DNA from: Paraburkholderia tagetis | GTDB taxonomy: Bacteria; Pseudomonadota; Gammaproteobacteria; Burkholderiales; Burkholderiaceae | Direction of reading: 5' to 3' | Assembly: GCF_022213065.1 (NCBI RefSeq) | Contig: NZ_JAKLJA010000018.1 | Coordinates: 1-64,000, forward strand | DNA: 64,000 bases | Part shown: positions 50,547-59,483 of the stretch, one piece after another | Numbering within the stretch: the stretch's first letter is position 1 | How the letters are laid out: every line of letters begins with the position of its first letter | Program-made: the position numbers and the translations under genes | The notes under the pieces: model-generated | What the model was told of the DNA's origin: nothing | Databases searched by the model: none | What the model saw: the letters and a program-made list of their open reading frames with translations, nothing else

Positions 50547-52460
50547 ATGGCACAAGAAACCATGAGCTTCCAGGCGGAAGTGAAACAGCTTCTGCACCTG
50601 ATGATCCATTCGCTGTACAGCAACAAGGAAATTTTCCTGCGCGAACTGGTCTCGAACGCATCGGACGCGGCCGACAAGCTGCGCTTCGAGGCGCTCGCGA
50701 ACAACGCGCTTTACGAAAACGATCCGAACCTGCGCATTCGCGTGGGCTTCGACAAGGCCGCGCGCACCGTCACCATCGACGACAACGGCATCGGCATGAG
50801 CCACGACGAAGCCGTGGCCAACCTCGGCACGATCGCGCGCTCGGGCACCAAGGAATTCTTCGGCAAGCTCTCGGGCGACCAGCAGAAGGACGCGGCGCTG
50901 ATCGGCCAGTTCGGCGTGGGCTTCTACTCGGGCTTCATCGTCGCGGACAAGATCACCGTCGAAACGCGCCGCGCGGGTCTGCCGGCCGCTGAAGGCGTGC
51001 GTTGGACGAGCGCGGGCGAAGGCGAATTCTCGGTCGAGTCGATCGAGCGCGCGCAGCGCGGCACCACGATCACGCTGCACCTGCGCGAAGGCGAAGACGA
51101 ATTGCTCTCCGCGTGGAAGCTCAAGTCGATCATCCAGAAGTACTCGGATCACGTTGGCCTGCCCATCGAAATGAAGCAGGAAGAATGGGACGCCGAAAAG
51201 AGCGAGATGGTCACGAAGGACGAGTACGAGACCATCAATCAGGCGAGCGCGCTGTGGACGCGCGCGAAGAACGACATCAGCGACGAGCAGTATCAGCAGT
51301 TCTATCAGCACCTCGCGCACGATCACATGAATCCGCTCGCGTGGACGCATAACCGCGTCGAGGGCCGCAGCGAATACACGCAACTGCTCTACGTGCCGTC
51401 GCATGCGCCGTTCGACCTGTGGAACCGCGATCACAAGAGCGGCCTGAAGCTCTATGTGAAGCGCGTCTTCATCATGGACGAAGCCGAGCAACTGCTGCCG
51501 AACTACCTGCGCTTCGTGAAGGGCGTGGTCGATTCGAGCGATCTGCCGCTCAACGTCTCGCGCGAAATCCTGCAGGAAAGCCGCGATGTGAAGGCGATTC
51601 GCGATGGCGTGACCAAGCGCGTACTCTCCATGCTCGAAGAGATGGCTTCGGCGCAAACCGACGCCGAAGCGAAGGAAGAAGACAAGGCGAAGTTCGCGAC
51701 CTTCTGGACCGAGTTCGGTCAGGTGCTCAAGGAAGGCGTGGGCGAGGATCAGGCGAACAGCGAGCGCATCGCGAAGCTGCTGCGCTTTGCGTCGACGCAC
51801 AACGGCACGAACGAGCAGACCGTCTCGCTCGCCGATTACGTCGCGCGCATGAAGCCCGAGCAGTCGAAGATCTACTACGTGACCGCCGACACCTGGCAGG
51901 CCGCGAAGAATAGTCCGCACCTCGAAGTATTCCGCAAGAAGGGCGTGGAAGTGCTGCTGCTCGCGGACCGCGTGGACGAATGGATGCTGTCGTTCCTCAA
52001 CGATTTCGACGGCAAGCCGCTCGCGAGCGTGGCACGCGGCGACCTCGACCTGGGCGCGCTCAACGACGAGGAAAAGCAGCAGCAGGAGAAGGTGAGCGAA
52101 GAGCTCAAGCCGCTCGTGGAGCAGATGAAGGAAGCGCTCAAGGACAAGGCCAAGGACGTGCGCCTCACGTTCCGCCTGACCGATTCGCCGAGCTGCCTCG
52201 TGGCCGACGAAGGCGACATGAGCGGCTACCTGCAGCGCATGCTCAAGGCGGCGGGCCAGCAGGCGCCGCAGATGCAGCCGATTCTCGAAGTCAATCCCGA
52301 GCATCCGCTCGTGAAGGCGCTGCGCACGGATAGCGCGGACTTCGGCGACTGGTGCCATCTGTTGTTCGATCAGGCGCTGCTTGCCGAAGGCGGCGCGCTG
52401 GAAGATCCGGCGAGCTTCGTGAAGCGCACTAATGCGCTGCTGCTGGCACGGGCAGGTTAA
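50547..52460 (+). CDS. htpG: chaperone HtpG (bacterial Hsp90)
   Basis: HtpG is a dimeric ATP-dependent chaperone. The 637-residue protein starts MAQETMSFQAEVKQLLHLMI and has all GHKL ATP-lid motifs: RELVSNASDAADKLRFEAL (Asn), DNGIGMSHDEAV, the lid GTIARSGTKEF and GQFGVGFYSGF. The middle domain carries the catalytic Arg region in LPLNVSREILQ. The length matches the family (about 624-640). AAGGA lies 9 bases before the ATG at 50547. A good sigma-32 promoter precedes it and a terminator follows, so it is a single-gene heat-shock unit. Confidence 0.96.
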   Translation: MAQETMSFQAEVKQLLHLMIHSLYSNKEIFLRELVSNASDAADKLRFEALANNALYENDPNLRIRVGFDKAARTVTIDDNGIGMSHDEAVANLGTIARSGTKEFFGKLSGDQQKDAALIGQFGVGFYSGFIVADKITVETRRAGLPAAEGVRWTSAGEGEFSVESIERAQRGTTITLHLREGEDELLSAWKLKSIIQKYSDHVGLPIEMKQEEWDAEKSEMVTKDEYETINQASALWTRAKNDISDEQYQQFYQHLAHDHMNPLAWTHNRVEGRSEYTQLLYVPSHAPFDLWNRDHKSGLKLYVKRVFIMDEAEQLLPNYLRFVKGVVDSSDLPLNVSREILQESRDVKAIRDGVTKRVLSMLEEMASAQTDAEAKEEDKAKFATFWTEFGQVLKEGVGEDQANSERIAKLLRFASTHNGTNEQTVSLADYVARMKPEQSKIYYVTADTWQAAKNSPHLEVFRKKGVEVLLLADRVDEWMLSFLNDFDGKPLASVARGDLDLGALNDEEKQQQEKVSEELKPLVEQMKEALKDKAKDVRLTFRLTDSPSCLVADEGDMSGYLQRMLKAAGQQAPQMQPILEVNPEHPLVKALRTDSADFGDWCHLLFDQALLAEGGALEDPASFVKRTNALLLARAG

Positions 52461-52519
52461 AGCGCACCGCGGGCGCGCGGCGCCACGCAGCACGTAGACG
52501 TGCTGCGTCTGCACGGTTG

Positions 52520-52554
52520 ATCCCCTTGCGGCCTCGTGCTGTAAGGGGATTTTT
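52520..52554 (+). terminator. Rho-independent terminator of htpG
   Basis: ATCCCCTT (52520-52527) and AAGGGGAT (52543-52550) pair, followed by TTTTT, 59 bases past the htpG stop. Confidence 0.88.
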
Positions 52555-52647
52555 GCTTGCTGCCCCACTTTGGGCGGTTTTTATGCCGTTTTGCCTCGTT
52601 GTTCGCCCGGCAGCGAATTGAAATGCACGGGGCCTATAATGCGCGCC

Positions 52648-53334
52648 ATGCCCATCCGATTCGATGCTGCCGACGCCCACTGGCGCGTCGCGCCCCTCGC
52701 GGCCTTCAGCGCCGATCAGAAAGACTGGCTCACTCGCGGCGGCTCGCTTACCGCGCATCTGCGCGCGCTCGGTCATGTCGTTGTGCGCGTGACGCGCGAA
52801 GCCGTCGACATGCCCTGGCCCGACGAATGCGTCGCGCTCGGTCTGGCGCCGCGCGAGCGGGCCTGGGTGCGCGAGATCGTGCTCGAAGTCGACGGCGTGC
52901 CGTTCGTGGCCGCGCACAGCGCGACGCCGGTCGTGGCGAGCCACGGCATCTGGCAAGCCATGCGCCGCCTGCGCACGCGTCCACTGGCGGAACTGCTTTA
53001 CACCGATAGCGGCGTCGCGCGCTCGGCGCTCGTGAGCCGGCGCGTGAGTGCGCGGCATCCGCTCCATGCGCTGGCCGCGCGTGAAATGCGGGAGCATGTA
53101 CCACATGCGTTCGTCGCGCGCCGTTCCGTGTTCGAGCGCCACGGTGCGCCGCTGCTCGTGACCGAATGTATGCTGCCCGCGCTGTGGGCACGCCTGGCAC
53201 GTCTGGCGTATCTGGCAGGCGATGCGCAGCCGGCGTTGCCCGCATATTCGACACACTCGGCGCGCGAGCGCGGGCCGCTCGGTCACACGGCTTCGCGGGC
53301 TCTCCAACATCCCTCACAACAGGCGTCGCGTTGA
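52648..53334 (+). CDS. ubiC: chorismate pyruvate-lyase
   Basis: UbiC converts chorismate to 4-hydroxybenzoate plus pyruvate, the first committed step of ubiquinone synthesis. The 228-residue protein shows the substrate-binding Arg in RAWVREIVLEVDGVPFVAAHS and the catalytic Glu in LLVTECMLPAL; E. coli UbiC is 165 residues, and this one is longer at its C-terminus. Two ATGs, 52639 and 52648, are in frame. TATAAT at 52635-52640 overlaps the first, so transcription would start near 52648 and the message may be leaderless; I therefore chose 52648. No Shine-Dalgarno is seen. ubiA is not adjacent. The glycosylase gene follows immediately. Confidence 0.88.
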   Translation: MPIRFDAADAHWRVAPLAAFSADQKDWLTRGGSLTAHLRALGHVVVRVTREAVDMPWPDECVALGLAPRERAWVREIVLEVDGVPFVAAHSATPVVASHGIWQAMRRLRTRPLAELLYTDSGVARSALVSRRVSARHPLHALAAREMREHVPHAFVARRSVFERHGAPLLVTECMLPALWARLARLAYLAGDAQPALPAYSTHSARERGPLGHTASRALQHPSQQASR

Positions 53335-53366
53335 GCGCCGTCGCTCCACACAGTGGGCCTTCGCCG

Positions 53367-53915
53367 ATGAGCCTCAAGCGCTGCTTTGCACCGGTCGTCG
53401 ATGCGCACACGCGCGTGCTGGTCCTCGGCAGTCTGCCCGGCGAGGCGTCGCTTGCGCATCAGCAGTACTACGCGCACAAGCAGAACCGTTTCTGGCATCT
53501 GGTAGGCGAGGTAATCGGCGCGGATCTGCCCGCGCTGGCGTACGACGCGCGTCTGCAAACGCTGCTCGATCATCGCATCGGGTTATGGGACGTGGTCGCG
53601 CAGGCGCGGCGCGAGGGCAGTCTCGACGGCAATATCCGCGATCACGCGGGCAACGATCTCATCGCGTTGATCGAAGGCCTGCCCGTGCTCGAAGCGATCG
53701 CGTTCAACGGCGGCACCGCGGCGCGCATCGGCGAGCGCATTCTCGGGCCGCACGCAGCGCGCTTTCGCATTCTGCGGATGCCGTCCAGTAGTCCTGCCTA
53801 TGCGTCGATGAATTTTGCAGCGAAGCTGGTGGCGTGGCGCGCGCTCGGCGAGTTCGTGGGGGAGCCGCGCGCCAGCGCCCCAAAACGTAAGCGCGCGGCA
53901 ATCGCTCCACGCTAA
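53367..53915 (+). CDS. DNA-deoxyinosine glycosylase, UDG superfamily
   Basis: The enzyme probably removes hypoxanthine (and perhaps uracil) from DNA. The 182-residue protein has the UDG-superfamily motif 1 LVLGSLPGEASL, the aromatic FWHLVGEV, GLWDVVAQA, AFNGGTAA and motif 2 RMPSSSPAYAS, as in family 6-type glycosylases. I chose the ATG at 53367. A TTG at 53331 that overlaps the ubiC stop (TTGA) would add 12 residues and could reflect coupling. The basic C-terminal tail (SAPKRKRAAIAPR) may aid DNA binding. Confidence 0.88.
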   Translation: MSLKRCFAPVVDAHTRVLVLGSLPGEASLAHQQYYAHKQNRFWHLVGEVIGADLPALAYDARLQTLLDHRIGLWDVVAQARREGSLDGNIRDHAGNDLIALIEGLPVLEAIAFNGGTAARIGERILGPHAARFRILRMPSSSPAYASMNFAAKLVAWRALGEFVGEPRASAPKRKRAAIAPR

Positions 53916-54147
53916 GGCGGCACTTGCAAGCGACTATGCACGACATCGGTTGCGTGCGGATTGCCGGGCAAAACGAGACCGGCTCCTGTTGTATAAAACC
54001 GGACCGATCCGCCGCGAGTGCTATGCTCTCGGTCGCCCGCGCAGTTGCGTATGCGCAGTTGCGTATGATTCGCTCACGATTTCGCACCCGAAAAAGCGCA
54101 GCGGATTTCGCATCTGCATCTGCTCCTTACAAGCAAGATTTTTGTAC

Positions 54148-55044
54148 ATGACGACTCTCATCAAGCGCGCTTCGGCCGAAGCGCGCGCATTCAGCAAGAC
54201 CGCCAATGCAGTGAAGACCCGCAAGGCCGCCTCGAAGCAGGCCGATGCCGATCTCGACAACGCGCCGGTCATCGAAGCGCCGCGCAAGCCGCGCTTCGCG
54301 CCTGTGACGTTCTCGGAAGAGGGCGGCGTGCGCTACCTGCATTTCGGCACCGAGTGGGTCCAGGGCGCGATGCGCCTTTCGAAGCCGCAACACATCGAAC
54401 TCGAATACGCCCAGCAGATGATGGCCTGGACGCTGTTCCTCGCGACGCCCGAGCGCATCGTGCAACTGGGTCTCGGCGCCGCCGCGCTGACCAAGTTCGC
54501 GCATCGTTATCTGCGTCCCGCGAAGGTCGAGGCGATCGAACTGAACCCCGCGGTCGTGGTGGCCGCGCGCACGATGTTCGAACTGCCGCATGACGACGCG
54601 CGCCTCACCGTGCGCGAACTCGACGCGTGGGACTTCGTGCACGACCGCGCGAACCACGGCACCATCGGCGCGCTGCAGATCGATATTTATGACGCGACCG
54701 CGCGCGGTCCGGTGCTCGACAGCGTGGCGTTCTATCGCGCGGCGCGCGCGTGCCTCGCCGATGCCGGCGTGGCGACCATCAACCTGTTCGGCGACCACCC
54801 GAGCTATGTGCGCAACATGAAGCGCCTGAAGGAAGCGTTCGACGGCCGTGTGATCGCGCTGCCCGAAGTGCACGATGGCAACCGCATCGCGCTGGCGTTC
54901 TCGGGTCCGGCGCTCGAAGTGAGCTGGGCGGCGCTCGACAAGCGTGCGCGTCTGCTCGAAAGCAAGCTCGGCTTGCCGGCGCACCAGTGGGTGAAGGCGC
55001 TGCGCGAGTCCGATGGCAAGAACGGCGAGACGTTCGCCATCTGA
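54148..55044 (+). CDS. spermidine synthase-like protein
   Basis: The 298-residue protein has a Rossmann methyltransferase-type core (RIVQLGLGAAALTKFAHRYL, KVEAIELNPAVVVAARTMF, LQIDIYDA, ATINLFGDHPSYVRNMKRL). The D/N-rich residues of true spermidine synthases are partly replaced: the motif 1 region is QLGLGAAAL rather than GGGDG, and the Asp expected near ELNP is Glu. It may be a non-catalytic or alternative aminopropyltransferase. The N-terminal 50 residues are basic and Ala/Lys-rich (KTRKAASKQADAD). The ATG has no strong Shine-Dalgarno. It is monocistronic with its own terminator. Confidence 0.8.
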   Translation: MTTLIKRASAEARAFSKTANAVKTRKAASKQADADLDNAPVIEAPRKPRFAPVTFSEEGGVRYLHFGTEWVQGAMRLSKPQHIELEYAQQMMAWTLFLATPERIVQLGLGAAALTKFAHRYLRPAKVEAIELNPAVVVAARTMFELPHDDARLTVRELDAWDFVHDRANHGTIGALQIDIYDATARGPVLDSVAFYRAARACLADAGVATINLFGDHPSYVRNMKRLKEAFDGRVIALPEVHDGNRIALAFSGPALEVSWAALDKRARLLESKLGLPAHQWVKALRESDGKNGETFAI

Positions 55045-55102
55045 CGCCAGCGCCGCAAGGCGTTGCGTTGCGCACATCGGCACGCCGGCTGTGCAAGGAA
55101 GG

Positions 55103-55135
55103 ACCGGCATCATGATTCATGAGGCCGGTTTTTTA
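55103..55135 (+). terminator. Rho-independent terminator after spermidine-synthase-like gene
   Basis: ACCGGC (55103-55108) and GCCGGT (55124-55129) flank a 15-base loop and are followed by TTTTTT. Confidence 0.75.
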
Positions 55136-55381
55136 TTGCGCCTCTAAGCAGCAAGCTTTCTAATCGCTGACAATCGCGGAGCAAGCGCGATGCCAGTTGT
55201 GTCTTGACAACGTGATCTAAATTGGGGTCCGCCCGTCTTGACCCGCCGGCGCACCATCGCTACTCTTTTCTGCGCTTTCGGGGACCTTGCGAGGCACGAT
55301 CTCGCGGGCCGTGGACCGCCTTATATCGGGCGGTGGACTCAATCAAAACCCCCATAAATACATAACTAACGAGGAGACGTC
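55136..55381. promoter_or_regulatory. promoter region of the DUF3311/symporter operon
   Basis: Together with the preceding terminator this makes a gap of more than 300 bases without a gene. TTGACA at 55204-55209 is a perfect -35 box, but no -10 box lies at the right spacing. A CCGCC...GGCGG hairpin lies at about 55317-55334. Confidence 0.4.
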
Positions 55382-55624
55382 ATGGCTCACGACGCCGACG
55401 CCCAAAAGGCCAGCAAGCACTGGCTCTGGTTGTTGCTCTTGCCCTGGATCGCCATGATCTGGGTGCCGTCGTACAACAAGATCGAGCCCACGCTGTGGGA
55501 CTTCCCCTATTTCTACTGGTATCAGCTCCTCTGGGTGTTGATCAGCGCCGTCATCACCGTGTTCGTCTATATCAAGACCAAGGACCGCTCGAAGGGCGCG
55601 GGCAAGGCAGGGGGTGCGCAATGA
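55382..55624 (+). CDS. DUF3311 small membrane protein
   Basis: The 80-residue protein has two membrane segments (HWLWLLLLPWIAMIWVPSYN and YWYQLLWVLISAVITVFVYI) with the DUF3311 signature YNKIEPTLWDFPYFYWYQ. It is the small companion of a sodium:solute symporter. Its stop overlaps the symporter start (ATGA), so the two are translationally coupled. GGAG lies 6-9 bases before the ATG. In several bacteria DUF3311 proteins are always paired with such symporters, probably as an accessory subunit. Confidence 0.9.
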   Translation: MAHDADAQKASKHWLWLLLLPWIAMIWVPSYNKIEPTLWDFPYFYWYQLLWVLISAVITVFVYIKTKDRSKGAGKAGGAQ

Positions 55625-57171
55625 ACGTCATCGCAACCTTCGTCTTCGTCCTGTTGTTCGTCGGCGTCACCATCGTCGGCTTCCTCGCTGCGCACTGGCG
55701 CAAGGGCGATCTCGCCCATCTCGACGAGTGGGGTCTCGGCGGCCGGCGCTTCGGCACCATCGTCACGTGGTTCCTGCTCGGCGGCGACCTCTATACGGCA
55801 TATACCTTCGTGGCCGTGCCGGCGCTCGTGTTCGGTGCGGGCGCAACGGGCTTCTTCGCGCTGCCCTATACGATCCTGATTTATCCGTTCGCGTTCGTGG
55901 TGTTCCCCAAGCTTTGGGCCATCGCCAAGCGCCACAGCTACGTCACCTCGGCCGACTTCGTGAGCGCGCGCTACGGCAGCCGCGTGCTCGCGCTCGCCGT
56001 CGCGGTCACCGGCATCGTCGCGACCATGCCGTACATCGCGCTGCAACTGGTGGGCATCGAGGTGGTGATCGGCGGGCTCGGCTTCGACACGACGGGCTTC
56101 GTCGGCGATCTGCCGCTCATCATCGCGTTCGCGATTCTCGCGGCCTACACGTACACCTCGGGCCTGCGCGCGCCGGCCATGATCGCGGTGGTGAAGGACG
56201 TGCTCATCTACATCACGATCATCGCGGCTATCATTGTGATTCCGGCGCAACTGGGCGGCTTCGGCCATATCTTCGGCGCGGTGCCGCCGGCCAAGCTGCT
56301 GCTCAAGGCCCCGGATGCCGCGAGCCTGAACGGCTATAGCGCCTATGCGACCCTCGCGGTGGGCTCGGCGCTCGCGCTGTTCCTGTATCCGCACTCGGTC
56401 ACGGCGATTCTCTCGTCGTCGTCGGGCAACAGCATCCGCCGCAACATGGCAATGCTGCCCGCGTACTCGCTCGTGCTCGGCCTGCTCGCGCTGCTCGGCT
56501 ACATGGCGCTCGCCTCGGGCGTGAAGGACATGCCGCAATACGCGCCGTACTTCAAGGCCTTCGGCCCGAACTTCGCGGTTCCGGCGCTGTTCCTGCAGTA
56601 CTTCCCGTCGTGGTTCGTGGGCGTGGCGTTCGCGGCCATCGGTATCGGCGCGCTGGTGCCGGCGGCGATCATGTCGATCGCGGCCGCCAACCTCTACACG
56701 CGCAACATCCACAAGGAGTTCATCAACCGCAACTTGAATCACGAGCAGGAGACCAATGTCGCCAAGCTGGTTTCGCTGGTCGTGAAAGTGGGCGCGGTGG
56801 CGTTCATCCTGGGCTTGCCGCTCACGTACGCGATCCAGCTGCAACTGCTCGGCGGCATCTGGATCATCCAGACGCTGCCCGCGATCGTGCTCGGCCTCTA
56901 TACGCGCATGCTCGACTGGCGCGGCCTCCTGCTCGGCTGGGCGGCGGGCATCGCCACCGGCACGTGGATGGCCCTCTCGCTGCACCTGAAGGGCTCGATC
57001 TTCGTCGTGCACCTGTTCGGCATGGCCGTGCCGGGCTACGCGGCAGTGTGGTCGCTGATCGTGAACCTCGTGGTTGCGGTGGGGGTTTCGCTGCTCGTGC
57101 ATCTGTTCGGCATGCAAAAGGGCGAGGACCGCACGCGCCCCGAGGACTATCTCGACGTGCAGGAAAGCTGA
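55621..57171 (+). CDS. sodium:solute symporter (SSS family)
   Basis: The 516-residue inner-membrane protein has 13 membrane segments of the SSS (sodium/solute) fold, with GGDLYTAYTFVAVPALVFG, FAFVVFPKLWAIAKRHSYVTSADFVSARYGS, the sodium-site region VGSALALFLYPHSVTAILSS and ITPAAIMSIAAANLYTRNI-like segment ALVPAAIMSIAAANLYTRNI. Paired with DUF3311 it resembles the monocarboxylate/pyruvate (MctP) and related groups rather than proline or pantothenate symporters. The substrate is inferred as a short-chain monocarboxylate. The start overlaps the DUF3311 stop. Confidence 0.87.
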   Translation: MNVIATFVFVLLFVGVTIVGFLAAHWRKGDLAHLDEWGLGGRRFGTIVTWFLLGGDLYTAYTFVAVPALVFGAGATGFFALPYTILIYPFAFVVFPKLWAIAKRHSYVTSADFVSARYGSRVLALAVAVTGIVATMPYIALQLVGIEVVIGGLGFDTTGFVGDLPLIIAFAILAAYTYTSGLRAPAMIAVVKDVLIYITIIAAIIVIPAQLGGFGHIFGAVPPAKLLLKAPDAASLNGYSAYATLAVGSALALFLYPHSVTAILSSSSGNSIRRNMAMLPAYSLVLGLLALLGYMALASGVKDMPQYAPYFKAFGPNFAVPALFLQYFPSWFVGVAFAAIGIGALVPAAIMSIAAANLYTRNIHKEFINRNLNHEQETNVAKLVSLVVKVGAVAFILGLPLTYAIQLQLLGGIWIIQTLPAIVLGLYTRMLDWRGLLLGWAAGIATGTWMALSLHLKGSIFVVHLFGMAVPGYAAVWSLIVNLVVAVGVSLLVHLFGMQKGEDRTRPEDYLDVQES

Positions 57172-57432
57172 TCCGGCGCGCGCCTGGGCTTCGGTCTGGC
57201 GCGCGTGGCTCGCATGCCACGTAATGCATGGCGTAGCGCTTGCAGCGCGTGCCGTGCTTGTCGTATTCCTCACGCCCGCAACGTCATGGTTGCGGGCATT
57301 CGTTTTTCTGGTGCACGATGCTTGCTGGGCCAGCCGCCCTGGGAGGCGTCCTTCCTGGCTGTGCTGGCTGCCCTGATACTCCGCCGGTTTTCCGCCCATT
57401 TGCGTCACTGTCCAGCAGGCTTCGAGCGCGCC

Positions 57433-58626
57433 ATGGCTTCGTCCGACCACGACACCGAAACCGCATCCTCCGCCGCCACCGGCGCGGCGTCGCGCACGGG
57501 CGCGCACGCCGCCGCGCACCGCCAACCCAGGCGTCGGCGCTCGCGCGTGGCGCGCGTCTGGCGTGCGCTCACGTCGCCGTTCTATCGCTACCGCAACGCC
57601 GGGACCATTCACGGCGTGCGTGTGGCGCTCGCGATGCTCGTGTCGATTCTCGCCACCACGGGCATCGACATTCCGCACGGCATCTGGGCGTCGGTCACGC
57701 TGCTCGTGGTGATCGGCGGGCTCCAGCACCACGGCAACATCCGCAAGAAGGCCGCCGAGCGGGCGCTCGGCACCGTGCTGGGCGCGCTCATCGGCCTGAC
57801 GCTCATCGTCGTGCAGGCGGTGACGGGCTTCACGTGGCTTACGTATTCGCTCATGGCGATCGTCGCGGGCGTGTGCAGCTATTACGCGATCGGCAAGGAG
57901 GGCTACGTGCCGCTCCTTACGGCCATCACGATGTGCATCGTCGCGGGCCACGGCGACAACCTCATCGACACGGGCCTGTGGCGCACGCTCAACGTGATGA
58001 TCGGCATCGTGATCGCGCTGGCGTTCTCGTTCGCGTTGCCGCTGCACGCGACCTATTCGTGGCGCTACCGGCTCGCCGACAACTTGCGCGAGATTGCGCG
58101 TGTTTATGCTCAAGCGGTGAGCGGCGCGCACGTGAGCACCGATGAGCAGGTGGAGACCTTCCGGCGCCTGAACGCGCGGCTCGTGCAACTGCGCGGCCTG
58201 ATGCCTTCGGTGGCGAAGGAGATCGACGTGCCGCTCGCGCGGCTCGAGCAGGTGCAGCGGCTGCACCGCTCGCTGCTCAGTTCGCTGGAGATGATGTCGA
58301 CGGGCCTCGGGAACTACGAGCAGCAACTCGTGCGGGTGGCCTTTGCGGGAAGCAGCGCGGGCGTGCGCGACGCGCTGCTGGCGACGGCCCGGGCGCTGCG
58401 TTTTGGCGGCACGCGGCATCCGGAGGCGGCGGCGCGTGCGCTGCGTCCGGGCGCAAAGCTGCCGGAGGAGCCGGGGCCGGCCGTCGCGCCGCTCGCACCG
58501 CAAATGCAGGGGCCTTACTGGCTCGAACAGCGTTTCGAGGAGCAGGTGGGGCAACTGCGTGCCTTGCTCCTCGAAACCGAGCCGAGATGGAACATCGAAC
58601 GCGCGCATCTGCACCGGATGGTGTGA
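57433..58626 (+). CDS. FUSC-family inner-membrane protein
   Basis: The 397-residue protein has a basic, low-complexity N-terminus (residues 1-45), five or six membrane segments (about 60-225; GVRVALAMLVSILATTGI, SVTLLVVIGGLQHHGN, ALGTVLGALIGLTLIVV) and a cytoplasmic helical domain of about 150 residues (RRLNARLVQLRGLMPSVAKEIDVPLARLEQVQRLHRSL). The pattern is that of FUSC/YccS-like proteins, related to aromatic-acid exporters. The ATG at 57433 is chosen because upstream sequence in the frame is not membrane-like. It lacks an AaeA-type partner nearby. The substrate is unknown. Confidence 0.82.
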   Translation: MASSDHDTETASSAATGAASRTGAHAAAHRQPRRRRSRVARVWRALTSPFYRYRNAGTIHGVRVALAMLVSILATTGIDIPHGIWASVTLLVVIGGLQHHGNIRKKAAERALGTVLGALIGLTLIVVQAVTGFTWLTYSLMAIVAGVCSYYAIGKEGYVPLLTAITMCIVAGHGDNLIDTGLWRTLNVMIGIVIALAFSFALPLHATYSWRYRLADNLREIARVYAQAVSGAHVSTDEQVETFRRLNARLVQLRGLMPSVAKEIDVPLARLEQVQRLHRSLLSSLEMMSTGLGNYEQQLVRVAFAGSSAGVRDALLATARALRFGGTRHPEAAARALRPGAKLPEEPGPAVAPLAPQMQGPYWLEQRFEEQVGQLRALLLETEPRWNIERAHLHRMV

Positions 58627-58672
58627 CGCGCGCGTTCGCGGACATTCCGGAGCTGGAACCGCTCAGGAATAA

Positions 58673-59104
58673 TCAGGCGGCGGGGCTTTCGAGCGGCGGC
58701 GCGCTGACCATCCACGGCACGCCGAACTTGTCGGTCAGCATGCCGAAGCCGGGCGACCAGAAGGTCTTCTGGAACGGCATGGTGACCTGCGCGCCCTTGG
58801 CGAGCGCATCGAAGTAGCGCTGCGCGCTGGCGGCGTCGGGCGCCGAGAGCGAGACGCTGAAACCGGCGAACTTGTCATTCTGCGTCATGCATCCGCCGTC
58901 GGACATCATGATTTGCGCGTCGCCGATCTGGAGCGTCGCGTGCATGATTTTTTCGGCGAATTCGGGCGGCATCGGGCGCTCGGGGTCGGGCGGGGCATCC
59001 TTGAAGCGCATCTTGAACAGCTCCTGCGCGCCGAGCGCCTCGCGGTAGAACGCGATCGCTTCCTCGCAGGTGCCGTTGTAGAACAGATAGGGCTGGATTT
59101 GCAT
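58673..59104 (-). CDS. PhnB-like VOC family protein
   Basis: The 143-residue protein is a single-domain VOC protein of the PhnB/YjdN group, with PYLFYNGTCEEAIAFYREAL at the N-terminus, ATLQIGDAQIMMSDGG, FSVSLSAPDAASAQRYFDAL and the ending FWSPGFGMLTDKFGVPWMVS. The PhnB pattern of F(Y)xDGxxEEAxxFY and DxxGxxW is intact. The function of this group is not established. AAGGAA lies 7 bases before the ATG at 59102-59104. It is convergent with the FUSC gene. Confidence 0.9.
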   Translation of the reverse strand: MQIQPYLFYNGTCEEAIAFYREALGAQELFKMRFKDAPPDPERPMPPEFAEKIMHATLQIGDAQIMMSDGGCMTQNDKFAGFSVSLSAPDAASAQRYFDALAKGAQVTMPFQKTFWSPGFGMLTDKFGVPWMVSAPPLESPAA

Positions 59105-59388
59105 CGTCAATTTCCTTGCGGAGTGGACCGCCGGGCGATCCCGCGGCGGGCGATCCCAGGATGGGCGGTCCCATGAGAATTGGCGCGCGGTTTGGTGACG
59201 GTGCGCGACAGGAGGGGACCGGGATGGCGCGGCATGTTGCGCCGCTGCCCTGATTCTAGGTGCTCCAGATGACCACATGCGCTTTTCGGGGCCCTGTGTC
59301 GTCAGGGTTTGCGAGAGCGCAGATGGGAATGACGGTTGCGCGCTTGCCGCCGCAAAGACGAGGGGCGCACCCTGCCGGCGCCCCATGC

Positions 59389-59419
59389 AAAAAGGGCCGC
59401 ACAGGTGGATGTGCGGCCC
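59389..59419 (-). terminator. Rho-independent terminator downstream of tal
   Basis: On the minus strand GGGCCGCACA and TGTGCGGCCC (plus-strand 59410-59419 and 59394-59403) pair around a 6-base loop, followed by TTTTT. It lies past the minisatellite, about 195 bases beyond the transaldolase stop. Confidence 0.85.
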
Positions 59420-59483
59420 CAGAGAAGGCGTGCGCGGTGGCCGCTACGTGCGCCGCCTCGAGATACTTGACGCGCCTTAATGT

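Noticed and set aside
49845..52568. 907-codon minus-strand open frame across htpG
   Set aside because: Antisense shadow of htpG and the MocR gene; no domain or plausible ribosome-binding site.
55204..55209. TTGACA as a promoter of the symporter operon
   Set aside because: No -10 box lies 16-18 bases downstream; TAAATT is only 8 bases away.
55567..58614. 1015-codon minus-strand open frame across the symporter and FUSC genes
   Set aside because: Antisense to two well supported membrane protein genes and composed of charged low-complexity sequence.
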